From positions 1-64,000 of the forward strand of contig NZ_PDHO01000001.1 in assembly GCF_002887815.1 (NCBI RefSeq): 64,000 nucleotides of DNA, given 5' to 3'. This DNA comes from Mycobacterium sp. ENV421 (GTDB lineage Bacteria; Actinomycetota; Actinomycetes; Mycobacteriales; Mycobacteriaceae). Numbering within the stretch: position 1 is the first letter of the stretch; every line of letters begins with the position of its first letter. The notes under the pieces are model-generated. The model was not told the DNA's origin and ran no database searches. It saw only the letters and a program-made list of their open reading frames with translations. Below, in pieces: positions 28,390 through 37,012 of the stretch. Position numbers and translations under genes: made by a program.

Positions 28390-29160
28390 ATGACGCATCC
28401 CGATCTGGCCGGCAAGTCCGCGATCGTGACCGGGGCGGGTGCCGGCATCGGCTTGGCCATCGCCCGACGGCTGGCCGCCGAAGGGTGCCGTGTCCTGTGT
28501 GCGGACATCAACGCCGACACCGCGAAGTCCGCGGCCGCCGAGATCGGCGGCGATGCCATCGGGCGCCAGGTCGACGTGAGCGACGAGCCGCAGGTGGCCG
28601 GGATGGTCGAGGCGTGCGTCGCAGCGTTCGGCGGCGTCGACAAACTGGTCGCGAACGCCGGTGTCGTGCATTTCGCCCCGCTGCTGGACACCGATGTCGC
28701 CGACTTCGACCGGGTGATCGGAGTCAACCTGCGCGGCGCCTGGCTGTGCACCAAGCACGCCGCACCCCGAATGGTCGAGCGCGGGGGTGGTGCCATCGTC
28801 AACATGTCCTCACTCGGCGGCCAGGTCGCGGCCGCGGGCACCGCGGCCTACGGGATGTCCAAGGCGGGGATAATCCACCTCAGCAGGATCACCGCAGCCG
28901 AACTCCGCACGGCCAACGTGCGATCCAATGCGTTGTTGCCGGCGTTCGTCGACACCCCGATGCAGCAGACCGCGATGACGATGTTCGACGAGGCGCTCGG
29001 AGAAGGCGGGGCCGACACGATGATCGGCCGCCTGCAGGGCCGGATGGCCGGACCTGACGAGATGGCGGGAATCGTCGCCTTCCTGCTCTCCGACGACGCA
29101 TCGATGATCAACGGGACGGCACAGGTCGCTGACGGCGGAACCCTCGCGGCACTGTGGTGA
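28390..29160 (+). CDS. Short-chain dehydrogenase/reductase (SDR)
   Basis: 256 aa with AGGAGAGG upstream of the ATG. Classical SDR motifs are all present: TGAGAGIG cofactor loop (about residues 15-22), NAG at about 90, the catalytic Ser in NMSSLGG, and YGMSK (Tyr and Lys). The Asp-Ile after the second beta strand (CADIN) favours NAD over NADP. It oxidises or reduces an alcohol/ketone and ends the plus-strand arm of the cluster. In a pathway with an LLM oxygenase it could make the ketone substrate (inference). Confidence 0.92.
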   Translation: MTHPDLAGKSAIVTGAGAGIGLAIARRLAAEGCRVLCADINADTAKSAAAEIGGDAIGRQVDVSDEPQVAGMVEACVAAFGGVDKLVANAGVVHFAPLLDTDVADFDRVIGVNLRGAWLCTKHAAPRMVERGGGAIVNMSSLGGQVAAAGTAAYGMSKAGIIHLSRITAAELRTANVRSNALLPAFVDTPMQQTAMTMFDEALGEGGADTMIGRLQGRMAGPDEMAGIVAFLLSDDASMINGTAQVADGGTLAALW

Positions 29161-29177
29161 TCGGGCTTCTCGCCGGA

Positions 29178-30383
29178 CTACTCGGAAGCGTCGGCCTGGC
29201 TGGTCAGGATTGCCAACGCGATCGCCGTCATCTCCTGCGCGACGTCGGTCCTGCGGGTGAGATGCCAGGTCCGCGAGACATCGTCGATGAAGCTGACCGC
29301 GGCCGCGACCAGTAGCCGGGCCTGCGCGACGGTGGTCTGCGGGACCAGCGTGCGAATGAGGTCGATCCAGAGCCCGTCGCGGTCAGCCTGGTTCCTGACG
29401 ACACTGTCGCGAACCTCCTCGGAGGCCGAGGACAGTTCGGTGATCGAAACCGACACCAGGTCGGGATCGTCCAGGCTGATCCGTACCCGACCGGCCACGA
29501 GCTGGTCAAGCCGTTGCGCTGCAGGATTATTGGTGCGTAGCACCCGGATGCACTCCAGGGCGGACCATTCGTCGAGCCGGCGCACCAGGGTGTCGAGGAT
29601 GGCTTGCTTGGAGGAGAAGGAACGGTACAGGCCGGGCCCGGCGATTCCGACGGTCTTACCGATGTCGGCGGTGCTCACCGCGGGATATCCACGGGCACGG
29701 AACAACTGCGCACCTGCGGCCAGCAGCGTCTCATACCGCGAGAACGCGGCCAACTCCCGGCTCGCCGGTCCCTCGATCGGTGTGAGCGCACCGACCGGTG
29801 CGGCACGCGCAGCTGCCATGCACGCCCGGTACAACAGCCCCCTCAGCTCAGTGCCGGGCAGGCTGAGGCTATGTCGCCCAAGGCTTGTCAGGGTGCTGGA
29901 TACCGCCCACGCGCGCAGTTCGGCATGCGGGGGGCTCAGGTCGGGCACCTCCAGGCGCACACCGGCCTGCATGCCCGCCACGATGGCGTTGATCCGTTGC
30001 CGAACTTCGGCGCGGTCGCCGTCGGTGAGATACCGGGCCTCGCGTTGCCACAGCACGGTCAGCGCTCGGGTCTCGACGGCCGCCGCGATCAGGTCGGGCA
30101 ACTCGTCATGGAGCGGGCGGGCGGTCGCCTCGGGCGTACGCCCCTCGGGATTGCGAAAACTCTGGTATTCGTCCTGCGCGTTGAGGATCACCGCGGTGAG
30201 CAACGCCTGTTTGTTGTCGTAATGGCGGTACAGAGCGCGAGCCGTCACGCCGGCGGCCTCCGCGATCTCCTCCAGTTTCACCGAGTGAAACCCGCGGTCG
30301 ATGAACAGTCGGGCGGCCTGATCGAGGATCTGCTTCTTACGGTCCTTCGGCCTGCGCCTGACGGCCGGGACGGTTGGCTGCAT
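29178..30383 (-). CDS. Double TetR-domain transcriptional regulator
   Basis: 401 aa, about twice the TetR norm. The first TetR unit begins near residue 10 ([19 protein letters not shown], then [23 protein letters not shown]). The second begins near residue 205 ([17 protein letters not shown], then [23 protein letters not shown]). Each is followed by a helical ligand-binding region. Such a chain could bind DNA as an intramolecular pseudo-dimer. The ATG at 30383 is chosen because it precedes the basic N-terminal arm; an upstream frame extension is possible. Convergent with the SDR gene, it is the best candidate regulator of the catabolic arms. Confidence 0.88.
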   Translation of the reverse strand: MQPTVPAVRRRPKDRKKQILDQAARLFIDRGFHSVKLEEIAEAAGVTARALYRHYDNKQALLTAVILNAQDEYQSFRNPEGRTPEATARPLHDELPDLIAAAVETRALTVLWQREARYLTDGDRAEVRQRINAIVAGMQAGVRLEVPDLSPPHAELRAWAVSSTLTSLGRHSLSLPGTELRGLLYRACMAAARAAPVGALTPIEGPASRELAAFSRYETLLAAGAQLFRARGYPAVSTADIGKTVGIAGPGLYRSFSSKQAILDTLVRRLDEWSALECIRVLRTNNPAAQRLDQLVAGRVRISLDDPDLVSVSITELSSASEEVRDSVVRNQADRDGLWIDLIRTLVPQTTVAQARLLVAAAVSFIDDVSRTWHLTRRTDVAQEMTAIALAILTSQADASE

Positions 30384-30577
30384 CGCTGGAGTGTTCCTTC
30401 CTTCCGGCCGGATTGGAACATCCTCCCAGATGGACTCGGCGCCGGTTGTGGAACGTAACAAACAAGTACATTCATCCGAGAAATAGCCCTATTGCGTGGC
30501 TGATTCGACTACGGAAACGCGGATACAACTGTTATCAGCTATAGACATAAATTATCTTCCCGCGTACGCTCGCGGAG
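30384..30577. promoter_or_regulatory. Divergent promoter region between the double-TetR and LuxR genes
   Basis: 194 bases, AT-rich relative to the flanks. It contains the motif GTAACAAACAAGTAC (around 30455-30470), similar to GGTAAACAAGCAAG in the catabolic divergent promoter near 22385, so a shared regulator is possible. Plus-strand AT-rich elements (TATAGACATAAATTATC) lie 25-45 bases before the LuxR start. No exact long palindrome was found. Confidence 0.35.
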
Positions 30578-31540
30578 GTGATCGGTCGTCTCGACACCGC
30601 GGTGAAGACATCTGGCGGGACTTCGCTGGGCCGTCTGCCTGCGGTGGTGGGCGGCACCGCGCGGACGCGAAGTGCCGTGCAGGAGCCCGACTCCGGCGGT
30701 CTCGTCGCCGGCGTGCAGGATGCCGTCAGTCAACTGGTTCTGGCGTCGTCGATGAACGAACTACTCGGGTTGGCGGCCGAGGCGGCCGCGCGAATCGGCT
30801 TCACCCGCGTCCTGTTCTCCAGGATCGACCACGGAATCTGGGTGACGCACAACGCCTACACCGCTGATGATGCCGATTTCGCCGAGCAGCTCCTGGCATT
30901 CGGAACCGCACACTCTCAGCGATTGGCCGGTCAACTGCTGGAATCCGAGATGCTGCTCAGCGGCGCCCCAATCCTGGTGTGCGATGCGCAATCCCATCCC
31001 CGGGTATTCCGCAAGATCGTGAAGTTCACCCGGACCACCGATTACGTGGCGGCGCCGGTCCACGCGTGGGGCGCTCCGGTGGCCATGCTCCATGCCGACC
31101 GCTACCCGGCCCGCAGTGTCCAGGAGATCGACCGCGACCTGCTCGGCCTGTACGCCGGCGGTCTGGGTCTCGCCATCGAGCGAGCGCAACTCGCCGACAG
31201 GTTGAAAGTGATCAACCAGGCATCGGCATCCTTGGGGGATCGGGCCGGCGACGATGGTCCGGTCGGCTCATCGGCCCAGCAGCCCCCACCACGGTTGGCC
31301 GCGGTGTCGCCGTTGCCGCGCGCCGAGCGTGCCACCGAACGGCTGTCGCCGCGCGAGTGGGATGTGTTGCGCAGCATCGCCCTGGGCAAGACGAACGCGC
31401 AGATAGCCACCACCCTGTTCCTGACGGAGAACACGGTGAAGGTGCATGTCAAGCGCATTCTACGGAAATTGGGTGCCGCCAACAGAACCGAGGCCGCCGC
31501 GCTGTATCACCGGCTGACCCGGCGCGGGCCGTGCGACTAG
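30578..31540 (+). CDS. GAF-domain LuxR-family transcriptional regulator
   Basis: 320 aa from a GTG; the start is uncertain because the GGAG abuts the codon, and a GTG eight codons later is possible. A GAF-like sensor region spans about residues 45-205 (MNELLGLAAEAAARIGFTRVLFSRID). A Gln/Pro-rich linker leads to a LuxR-type HTH at about 255-315: RLSPREWDVLRSIALGKTNAQIA, then LFLTENTVKVHVKRILRKLGA (in pieces). The architecture matches mycobacterial regulators that sit beside fatty-acid or hydrocarbon catabolic genes. It is convergent with the following hydrolase. Confidence 0.88.
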   Translation: MIGRLDTAVKTSGGTSLGRLPAVVGGTARTRSAVQEPDSGGLVAGVQDAVSQLVLASSMNELLGLAAEAAARIGFTRVLFSRIDHGIWVTHNAYTADDADFAEQLLAFGTAHSQRLAGQLLESEMLLSGAPILVCDAQSHPRVFRKIVKFTRTTDYVAAPVHAWGAPVAMLHADRYPARSVQEIDRDLLGLYAGGLGLAIERAQLADRLKVINQASASLGDRAGDDGPVGSSAQQPPPRLAAVSPLPRAERATERLSPREWDVLRSIALGKTNAQIATTLFLTENTVKVHVKRILRKLGAANRTEAAALYHRLTRRGPCD

Positions 31541-31544
31541 GGCG

Positions 31545-32408
31545 TCACGTTGTCGCCATCGGAGTCCACGGTGCCGTCGAGTTGACGAACGCCTCGAGCG
31601 AATCAGCAACGGCTGCAGGCGCTTCCAACTGCGGGGTGTGCCCGACGCCGGGGAGGATCAGCAGCCGGCTCCCGGGGAGCGCGTCGTGCGCGGCCCGCGC
31701 GTGCGCGACGGGAATGATCGGGTCCTGCTCGCCCCACAGCAGGGAAACCGGCAGCCCGTGGGTGACGTCCAACCGTGACCGAGCACTGACAGCCTGTCCG
31801 CGGTAGTCGACCACCGAGCGCAGGGTACGCAGAAATGCCTGGCGGGTGGGACGGTCCGACAGCGAGGCATAGGCTTCCCATGTCTCGGTCGTCGCCATCT
31901 GTGGTGGTCGAACCGAGTCCAATCGCCTTAGTAGCCGATTGCCAACAGCGACAACCGATTTCGGTGCGATCAATGGTGCGATGAGTTCGGCGGCCGGCGA
32001 CGCGAGCAGCCGCAGACTCAGGCCCACTTCGGCCCCGAGTCCACCACTGGCGATCAGCGCCAACCGTTCACAGTACTCGGGATGCTGGTGCACGAACTGC
32101 ATGCCGATGCCCCCGCCGAGGGAGTGCCCCACGATCGTCGCCCGAGGAATCTCCAACTCGTCGAGGAAGTTTCGCAACCACACCGCGAAAGCGCCCAGCG
32201 AGTAGTCGGTCCGGGGCTTCGCGGACTCGCCGTGACCGAGCAGGTCCGGTGCCACCACCCGGAAATGTTCGGACAACCGGGGTGTGACCGCGCGCCACGT
32301 GCGTGAACTGCTGCCGATCCCGTGCAGCATCACCAGGGTGGGGCCATCCCCGCTGTCCCGATACGCGACGAGTTCGCCGTGCAGCCGCACGTACTTGAGC
32401 TCAGTCAT
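31545..32408 (-). CDS. Alpha/beta hydrolase (serine type)
   Basis: 287 aa, ATG with an excellent AGGAGG site. The oxyanion region is MLHGIGSSSRTW (about residues 28-39), the nucleophile elbow is GHSLGGG with Ser, the acid is in LLWGEQDPIIP, and His lies in PGVGHTPQLEAP. It hydrolyses an ester, lactone or C-C bond; the family cannot fix which. It has its own promoter region with two palindromes. Its placement at the edge of the catabolic island suggests, but does not prove, a role in it. Confidence 0.9.
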   Translation of the reverse strand: MTELKYVRLHGELVAYRDSGDGPTLVMLHGIGSSSRTWRAVTPRLSEHFRVVAPDLLGHGESAKPRTDYSLGAFAVWLRNFLDELEIPRATIVGHSLGGGIGMQFVHQHPEYCERLALIASGGLGAEVGLSLRLLASPAAELIAPLIAPKSVVAVGNRLLRRLDSVRPPQMATTETWEAYASLSDRPTRQAFLRTLRSVVDYRGQAVSARSRLDVTHGLPVSLLWGEQDPIIPVAHARAAHDALPGSRLLILPGVGHTPQLEAPAAVADSLEAFVNSTAPWTPMATT

Positions 32409-32420
32409 GGCACCTCCTAA

Positions 32421-32449
32421 GTTACCCACTAGTAACCTACGGTACCGTA
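32421..32449. promoter_or_regulatory. Two palindromes in the hydrolase promoter
   Basis: GTTAC-N6-GTAAC (32421-32436) is followed two bases later by the perfect 12-bp palindrome TACGGTACCGTA (32438-32449). Both lie between the ribosome site of the hydrolase (minus strand) and about 45 bases upstream. The placement over the probable core promoter suggests a repressor site, TetR-type by geometry. The rest of the gap to 32605 shows nothing further. Confidence 0.5.
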
Positions 32450-32605
32450 ACCAAGGCTCCGCCGTCGAGTCAGCCGCGGCCACGGTGACGCCTTCCTGGT
32501 TGAACGGCCCCGGCCGGCGCAGTTCAGCGGTTAGGGTTTCGCCAATAGCAGCGGGGCGTGGTGACCGGGGGATCGCCGGCCGACCTACCACCGGAAGGCA
32601 CGCGC

Positions 32606-32938
32606 ATGAGCATCGAACCGCCCGACGGGCTGCCTTCGGTAGACGATTTCCGCAGCCGGGTCGGGCACGTCGACCGAGAGTTCGCCGACGCCCGGCGGTA
32701 CCTGTCCGCCTTGTGCGATGACGACAACCACTCACTGGGCGAACTGATGACCGAGATTCACCGCAGTGGGCGGGCAATGCAGGTGCTGGCGGCCATGGCG
32801 GTGCTCGCTCTGGACTTTGCGAACCTCGCCGCCGACCGTCTTGGCGGCGATGTGCAGCGGTGGCTGGACCAGTCTGAGATGACACCGGACCAGGCCGATG
32901 CCGAGCGGAGCCAGAATGAACTCGGCGGTGAGGCATAA
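32606..32938 (+). CDS. Small hypothetical protein
   Basis: 110 aa from the ATG with GGAAGG seven bases upstream; an earlier in-frame GTG at 32558 is less likely. Mostly helical and acidic, no signal peptide. The middle part (MQVLAAMAVLALDFANLAADRL) is an amphipathic or weakly hydrophobic helix. I do not recognise it. It converges with the DeoR gene, with 13 bases between stops. Confidence 0.6.
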   Translation: MSIEPPDGLPSVDDFRSRVGHVDREFADARRYLSALCDDDNHSLGELMTEIHRSGRAMQVLAAMAVLALDFANLAADRLGGDVQRWLDQSEMTPDQADAERSQNELGGEA

Positions 32939-32951
32939 CCTCGCGGTCGAG

Positions 32952-33710
32952 TCAGGTCCGCAGGACCGTGGGCCCCATCGCCTCATATCGGCGGGCGTCG
33001 GCGGCGGGCAGCTCCGTGCCGGTCACGATCGCGTCGAAATCGGCCACCTCGGCGAACCGGCAGAAGCTGCTGACACCGAACTTCGTGTGCGCGGCCACCA
33101 GAACCCGGCGCCGGGCGACCTTGACTGCCATGTGCTTCACCGCGGCGACGGCCGGGTCGGGCGTGGTGAGGCCATGCTCGGGCGAAATGCCGTTCGTGCC
33201 AAGGTAAGCGACGTCGATCACCAGGCTGCCGAGCATGTCGGTGGCCCAATGGTCCACCGTCGCCAGCGTGCGGCCGCGCATCCGGCCGCCGAGCAGCAGG
33301 ACCGTCACCGACTCACTGTGTGCCAGCGGCTCCGCGGCCAGCAGTGACGAGGTCACCACCGTCAGCTCCTGATCGGCCAGCCGTTCGGCAATCAGCCGGG
33401 GAGTGAAACCTTCGTCCAGGTACACCGTTTCGGCTCCGTGCAACAGCTCGGTGGCCGCCCCGGCGATCCGGTGCTTCTCGGCGAGGTCCACCTGGCTGCG
33501 GTATTCGACGGTCGATTCGAATGCCGCGGTCTCCAGCGGTATGGCGCCGCCATGCACGCGTTTGAGGATCCGGCGACCGGCGAGCACCTTCAGGTCGCGG
33601 CGAATGGTCTCGGCCGCGACGTCGAGTTCCTCGGCCAGTGCCGCCACCTCGACTCGCCCCCTGGTGCGGGCGAACTCGACTATGCGGGCTTGGCGGGTGT
33701 CCGAATCCAC
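32952..33710 (-). CDS. DeoR/GlpR-family sugar regulator
   Basis: 252 aa, GTG start. N-terminal DeoR HTH (residues 5-58: ARIVEFARTRGRVEVAALAEEL, then AETIRRDLKVLAGR, ending RVHGGA, in pieces). The C-terminal phosphosugar-sensing domain shows TVYLDEGFTPRLIAERL, TSSLLAAEPLA, LLLGGRMRG and the DVAYLGTNGIS loop. DeoR proteins repress sugar-uptake genes and release DNA on binding a phosphorylated intermediate. It lies 10 bases after the PTS gene, in the same direction, so it is likely the local repressor acting at the 35.8 kb operator. Confidence 0.9.
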   Translation of the reverse strand: MDSDTRQARIVEFARTRGRVEVAALAEELDVAAETIRRDLKVLAGRRILKRVHGGAIPLETAAFESTVEYRSQVDLAEKHRIAGAATELLHGAETVYLDEGFTPRLIAERLADQELTVVTSSLLAAEPLAHSESVTVLLLGGRMRGRTLATVDHWATDMLGSLVIDVAYLGTNGISPEHGLTTPDPAVAAVKHMAVKVARRRVLVAAHTKFGVSSFCRFAEVADFDAIVTGTELPAADARRYEAMGPTVLRT

Positions 33711-33720
33711 CTGGGTATTC

Positions 33721-35712
33721 TCACCCGCCTGCGCCGCCGAGGACCGCCCGGACCTCGGCGGCAGTCGTGGCCTCCCTGAGTCGGGCCACCTCGTCGTTGT
33801 TGAGGAACACCCCGGCGATCTTGGTCAACAGCGCCATATGGTCCTTGCCGGCACCGGCGATGCCGACGACGAACTCGGCAGGCTTGCCGTTCCAGTCGAT
33901 CGGTTGGGCGTAGCGCACGAACGAGATCCCGGTGCGCCGGATGGCGTCCTTGGCCTCGTTGGTGCCGTGCGGGATCGCCAGGCCGTTGCCCATGTAGGTC
34001 GACACCGAGCCCTCCCGCTCGTGCATCGCGTGCACATAGGACGGTTCAACCGCGCCGCATGCCACCAGCAACCGGCCTGCCTCGCTGATCGCGCCGTCCC
34101 GCGTGGTGGCGGTGCCGGCCAGCACGATCGACTCGACGGCCAGCACGTCGTCGCCCGGCGCCTCGGCGGCGGATTCCGCCACGGCCGGAGCGCCGGCGCT
34201 TGCGCCGTTGGCCGAGCCGAGCAAGTCCACGATCTCGTCGTACTGCGGGGCGTTCATGAAGTTGTCGACCGAGACATGGGTGGCCGACGGTGTCTTCTGG
34301 CGGGCTCGATCGGTGAGGTCCTGATGGGTCACCACCAGCCCGTAGTCGTCTGTGAGATTCGAGATCGCCTGATTGGTCACCTTCACGTCGGTGAAACCGG
34401 CGCCCTGAATCTTCTTGCGCAGCACCGAGGCTCCCATCGCGGACGATCCCATGCCGGCATCGCAGGCGAAGACGATGCTGGTGATTGGTTCCCCGTCGGC
34501 GGAGCCGGCAAGTGCGGCCCCGGCGGACCCCACCAGCGCCGAGGACACACTGGACTTCTTGCCTTTGAGGGTCTCCATGCCCGCGGTCGCGGCGGCCAGG
34601 TCTCCGTCGTCGTCGGAACGGTCGGTCCTCAGCAGCAGCGCGGCGACGGCGAATGACACTGCGGCGGCGCCCAATACCGAGAGCGTGACGCCGAGGAAGC
34701 TGCCCGAGGCGGTCTGGGCGTAGACGGCGATGATCGAACCGGGCGCCGCCGGTGCGCGCAGGCCGGATCCGAAGAGAACATTGATGAAGATGCCGGTCAT
34801 GCCGCCCAGGATGGTGGCCGCGATCAGCTTCGGCTTCATCAGGACGTACGGGAAGTAGATCTCGTGGATGCCGCCGAAGAACTGGATGATCGCCGCGCCC
34901 GGTGCCGACGCTTTGGCGGCACCTCGACCGAATGCCATGAACGCCAGCAGGATCCCCAGCCCGGGTCCGGGGTTGGCCTCCAGGAGGAACAACACTGACT
35001 TACCGGTTTGTAGCGCCTGGGTGGTACCCAGCGGCGTGAGCACCCCGTGGTTGATCGCGTTGTTGAGGAACAGCACCTTGGCCGGCTCGATGAAGATCGA
35101 CGTCAGCGGCAACAGGTCGTGGGCGACCAGGAAATCGACCACCCGGCCCGCGCCGTGGCTGAAGCCCGACACGATCGGACCGATACCGAAGAACCCGAAG
35201 GTGGCCAGGATCAGCCCGACGATGCCGGCCGAGAAGTTGTCGATGAGCATCTCGAAGCCGGGGCGGACCTTGCCGTCCCAGATGGCGTCGACCTTCTTCA
35301 TCACCCAACCGCCGAGCGGTCCCATCAGCATCGCGCCGAGGAACATCGGGATGTCCGTGCCGGCGATCACGCCCATGGTCGCGATCGCGCCGACAACGCC
35401 GCCGCGGATTCCGTACACCATCCGGCCGCCGGTGGCTCCGATCAGGATCGGCAGCAGGTAGGTGATCATCGGCGCGACGATGCCGCCGTCGGCGAAGTCA
35501 CCCCAGCCGCCGATCTTGGCCACCCAACCGCCCGGGTCACGCAGTCCCGGGAAGATCCCGGTCAGCCATCCGGCCTTGATGAACAGTGCGGTGATCAGGC
35601 CCCAGGCGATGAAGGCGCCGATATTGGGCATGACCATGTTCGACAGCGACGTGCCCAGCTTCTGAACATGGACCCGTGCCCCGGTCCGGGGTTTTGTCTC
35701 GGTGGTGGACAA
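33721..35712 (-). CDS. mtlA: PTS mannitol-type permease, EIICBA fused
   Basis: 663 aa from a TTG start that has GGAGG seven bases upstream; no ATG or GTG fits better. EIIC occupies about residues 20-370 with the mannitol-specific GGIHEIYFPYVLMKP signature. EIIB carries the phosphocysteine Cys417 in ACDAGMGSSAMG. EIIA carries the active-site His582 in GLAIPHGTNEAK. It imports mannitol (or a close hexitol) and phosphorylates it at C1 using phosphate passed from PEP by EI and HPr, which are not in this window. Few mycobacteria are known for PTS uptake, so acquisition by transfer is possible. Confidence 0.93.
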   Translation of the reverse strand: MSTTETKPRTGARVHVQKLGTSLSNMVMPNIGAFIAWGLITALFIKAGWLTGIFPGLRDPGGWVAKIGGWGDFADGGIVAPMITYLLPILIGATGGRMVYGIRGGVVGAIATMGVIAGTDIPMFLGAMLMGPLGGWVMKKVDAIWDGKVRPGFEMLIDNFSAGIVGLILATFGFFGIGPIVSGFSHGAGRVVDFLVAHDLLPLTSIFIEPAKVLFLNNAINHGVLTPLGTTQALQTGKSVLFLLEANPGPGLGILLAFMAFGRGAAKASAPGAAIIQFFGGIHEIYFPYVLMKPKLIAATILGGMTGIFINVLFGSGLRAPAAPGSIIAVYAQTASGSFLGVTLSVLGAAAVSFAVAALLLRTDRSDDDGDLAAATAGMETLKGKKSSVSSALVGSAGAALAGSADGEPITSIVFACDAGMGSSAMGASVLRKKIQGAGFTDVKVTNQAISNLTDDYGLVVTHQDLTDRARQKTPSATHVSVDNFMNAPQYDEIVDLLGSANGASAGAPAVAESAAEAPGDDVLAVESIVLAGTATTRDGAISEAGRLLVACGAVEPSYVHAMHEREGSVSTYMGNGLAIPHGTNEAKDAIRRTGISFVRYAQPIDWNGKPAEFVVGIAGAGKDHMALLTKIAGVFLNNDEVARLREATTAAEVRAVLGGAGG

Positions 35713-35766
35713 CTCGGTGCCTCCGATTCTTGGGGTGATGCCGATCACATCTATTGACCAGTAAAA

Positions 35767-35849
35767 CCCACATGTGGGCATCAATGCAAGCATCCGGTCA
35801 CAAACGGGCAGAAATGACTGTGGTTTTGTGCCCGGAATGCCGCTAGAGT
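35767..35849. promoter_or_regulatory. Divergent promoter/operator of the mannitol PTS and dehydrogenase genes
   Basis: The gap 35713-35885 holds a perfect 12-bp palindrome CCCACATGTGGG (35767-35778) and a widely spaced inverted pair CACAAA (35799-35804) and TTTGTG (35825-35830). A plus-strand -10-like TAGAGT is at 35844-35849. TTTGTG/CACAAA repeats are typical of DeoR-family sites, so the DeoR protein encoded nearby is the natural candidate; the CATGTG palindrome may belong to a second regulator. Confidence 0.55.
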
Positions 35850-35885
35850 GTGGGTCAGCTCACGCGAGAGGAAGGACGATCGCCC

Positions 35886-36944
35886 ATGAAAGCCCTGCGC
35901 TTCTACGCACCGGAGGATGTCCGGCTGGAGGACGTCCCGGAGCCCACCTGCGGGCCTGATGAGGTCAAGATCCGGGTCCGCAACTGCTCCACGTGCGGCA
36001 CCGACGTCAAGATCTTCCACAACGGCCACCAGAACCTGACCCCGCCGCGGACGATCGGCCACGAGATCGCCGGCGAGGTCGTCGAGGTCGGGGCCAAGGT
36101 CAACCAGACCTACGGCAGCGGCTGGCAGATCGGTGACCGGGTGCAGGTCATCGCCGCGGTGCCGTGCGGGCATTGCCACGAATGTCGCAAGGGCTGGATG
36201 GCGGTGTGCCAGAACCAGACGTCGGTCGGCTACCAGTACGACGGCGGCTTCGCCGAATACATGATCGTGCCCAAGCAGGTCCTCGCCGTCGACGGACTGA
36301 ACCGGATTCCCGACAACGTCGGCTTCGACGAGGCGTCCGCCGCCGAGCCCTTCGCCTGCGCCATCAACGCCCAGGAACTGTTGGGCATCGAGGAGGGCGA
36401 CACCGTCGTCGTCTTCGGTGCGGGCCCGATCGGCTGCATGCACATCCGTATCGCCCGCGGCGTGCACGAGTGCGGACCGGTGTATCTCGTCGACGTCAAC
36501 GACAGCCGCCTCGCGATGTCGGCTGACGCCGTCCATCCCGATGAGGTCATCAACGCCGCCGACGTCGACGTCGTCGCCAAGGTCATGGAGCTGACCGGCG
36601 GCCGGGGTGCTGACGTGATCATCACCGCGACAGCCGCCAACATCACGCAGGAGCAGGCGATCGCGATGGCGGCGCGCAACGGGCGCATCTCCTTCTTCGG
36701 TGGCCTACCCAAGACCAATCCGACCATCACCTGCGACTCCAACGTCGTGCACTACCGCCAGCTGCACATCCACGGCGCGAACGGCTCGGCGCCCGAGCAC
36801 AACAAACGTGCGCTGGAATACATCTCCACCGGGCAGGTCCCCGTCAAGGACCTGATCACCCGCCATATTTCGCTGGACAACGTGCTCGACGCGTTCGACA
36901 TCGTCAAAAGCGGCGAGGCCATCAAGGTCACCGTCGAGCCGTAA
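35886..36944 (+). CDS. Zinc-dependent medium-chain alcohol/polyol dehydrogenase
   Basis: 352 aa MDR enzyme. Catalytic zinc ligands are in NCSTCGTD and IGHEIAGEV. The structural zinc lobe has four cysteines in CGHCHECRKGWMAVC, and the NAD site is VFGAGPIGCMHI. Closest in style to sorbitol, threonine or galactitol-1-phosphate dehydrogenases. Being divergent from a mannitol PTS and sharing its operator region, it probably oxidises the imported sugar-alcohol phosphate to a ketose phosphate, the job MtlD does elsewhere (inference). No mtlD-type gene is present. Confidence 0.9.
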   Translation: MKALRFYAPEDVRLEDVPEPTCGPDEVKIRVRNCSTCGTDVKIFHNGHQNLTPPRTIGHEIAGEVVEVGAKVNQTYGSGWQIGDRVQVIAAVPCGHCHECRKGWMAVCQNQTSVGYQYDGGFAEYMIVPKQVLAVDGLNRIPDNVGFDEASAAEPFACAINAQELLGIEEGDTVVVFGAGPIGCMHIRIARGVHECGPVYLVDVNDSRLAMSADAVHPDEVINAADVDVVAKVMELTGGRGADVIITATAANITQEQAIAMAARNGRISFFGGLPKTNPTITCDSNVVHYRQLHIHGANGSAPEHNKRALEYISTGQVPVKDLITRHISLDNVLDAFDIVKSGEAIKVTVEP

Positions 36945-36957
36945 GGCAGTGTGCGTC

Positions 36958-37012
36958 GAGTGAGTACTGAGGTGTCATATATCGGCTGAATCGCCGACCT
37001 CAGTACTCACTC
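36958..37012. repeat. Perfect 16-bp inverted repeat between convergent genes
   Basis: GAGTGAGTACTGAGGT (36958-36973) and its exact reverse complement (36997-37012) flank a 23-base loop. The second arm includes the first two bases of the stop codon of the convergent aldehyde dehydrogenase gene. The position suits a bidirectional transcription terminator, although no U-run follows. It could also be a copy of a dispersed genomic repeat. Confidence 0.7.

Noticed and set aside
36958..37012. The 16-bp inverted repeat as ends of an insertion sequence
   Set aside because: Only 23 bases lie between the arms and there is no transposase or target duplication.
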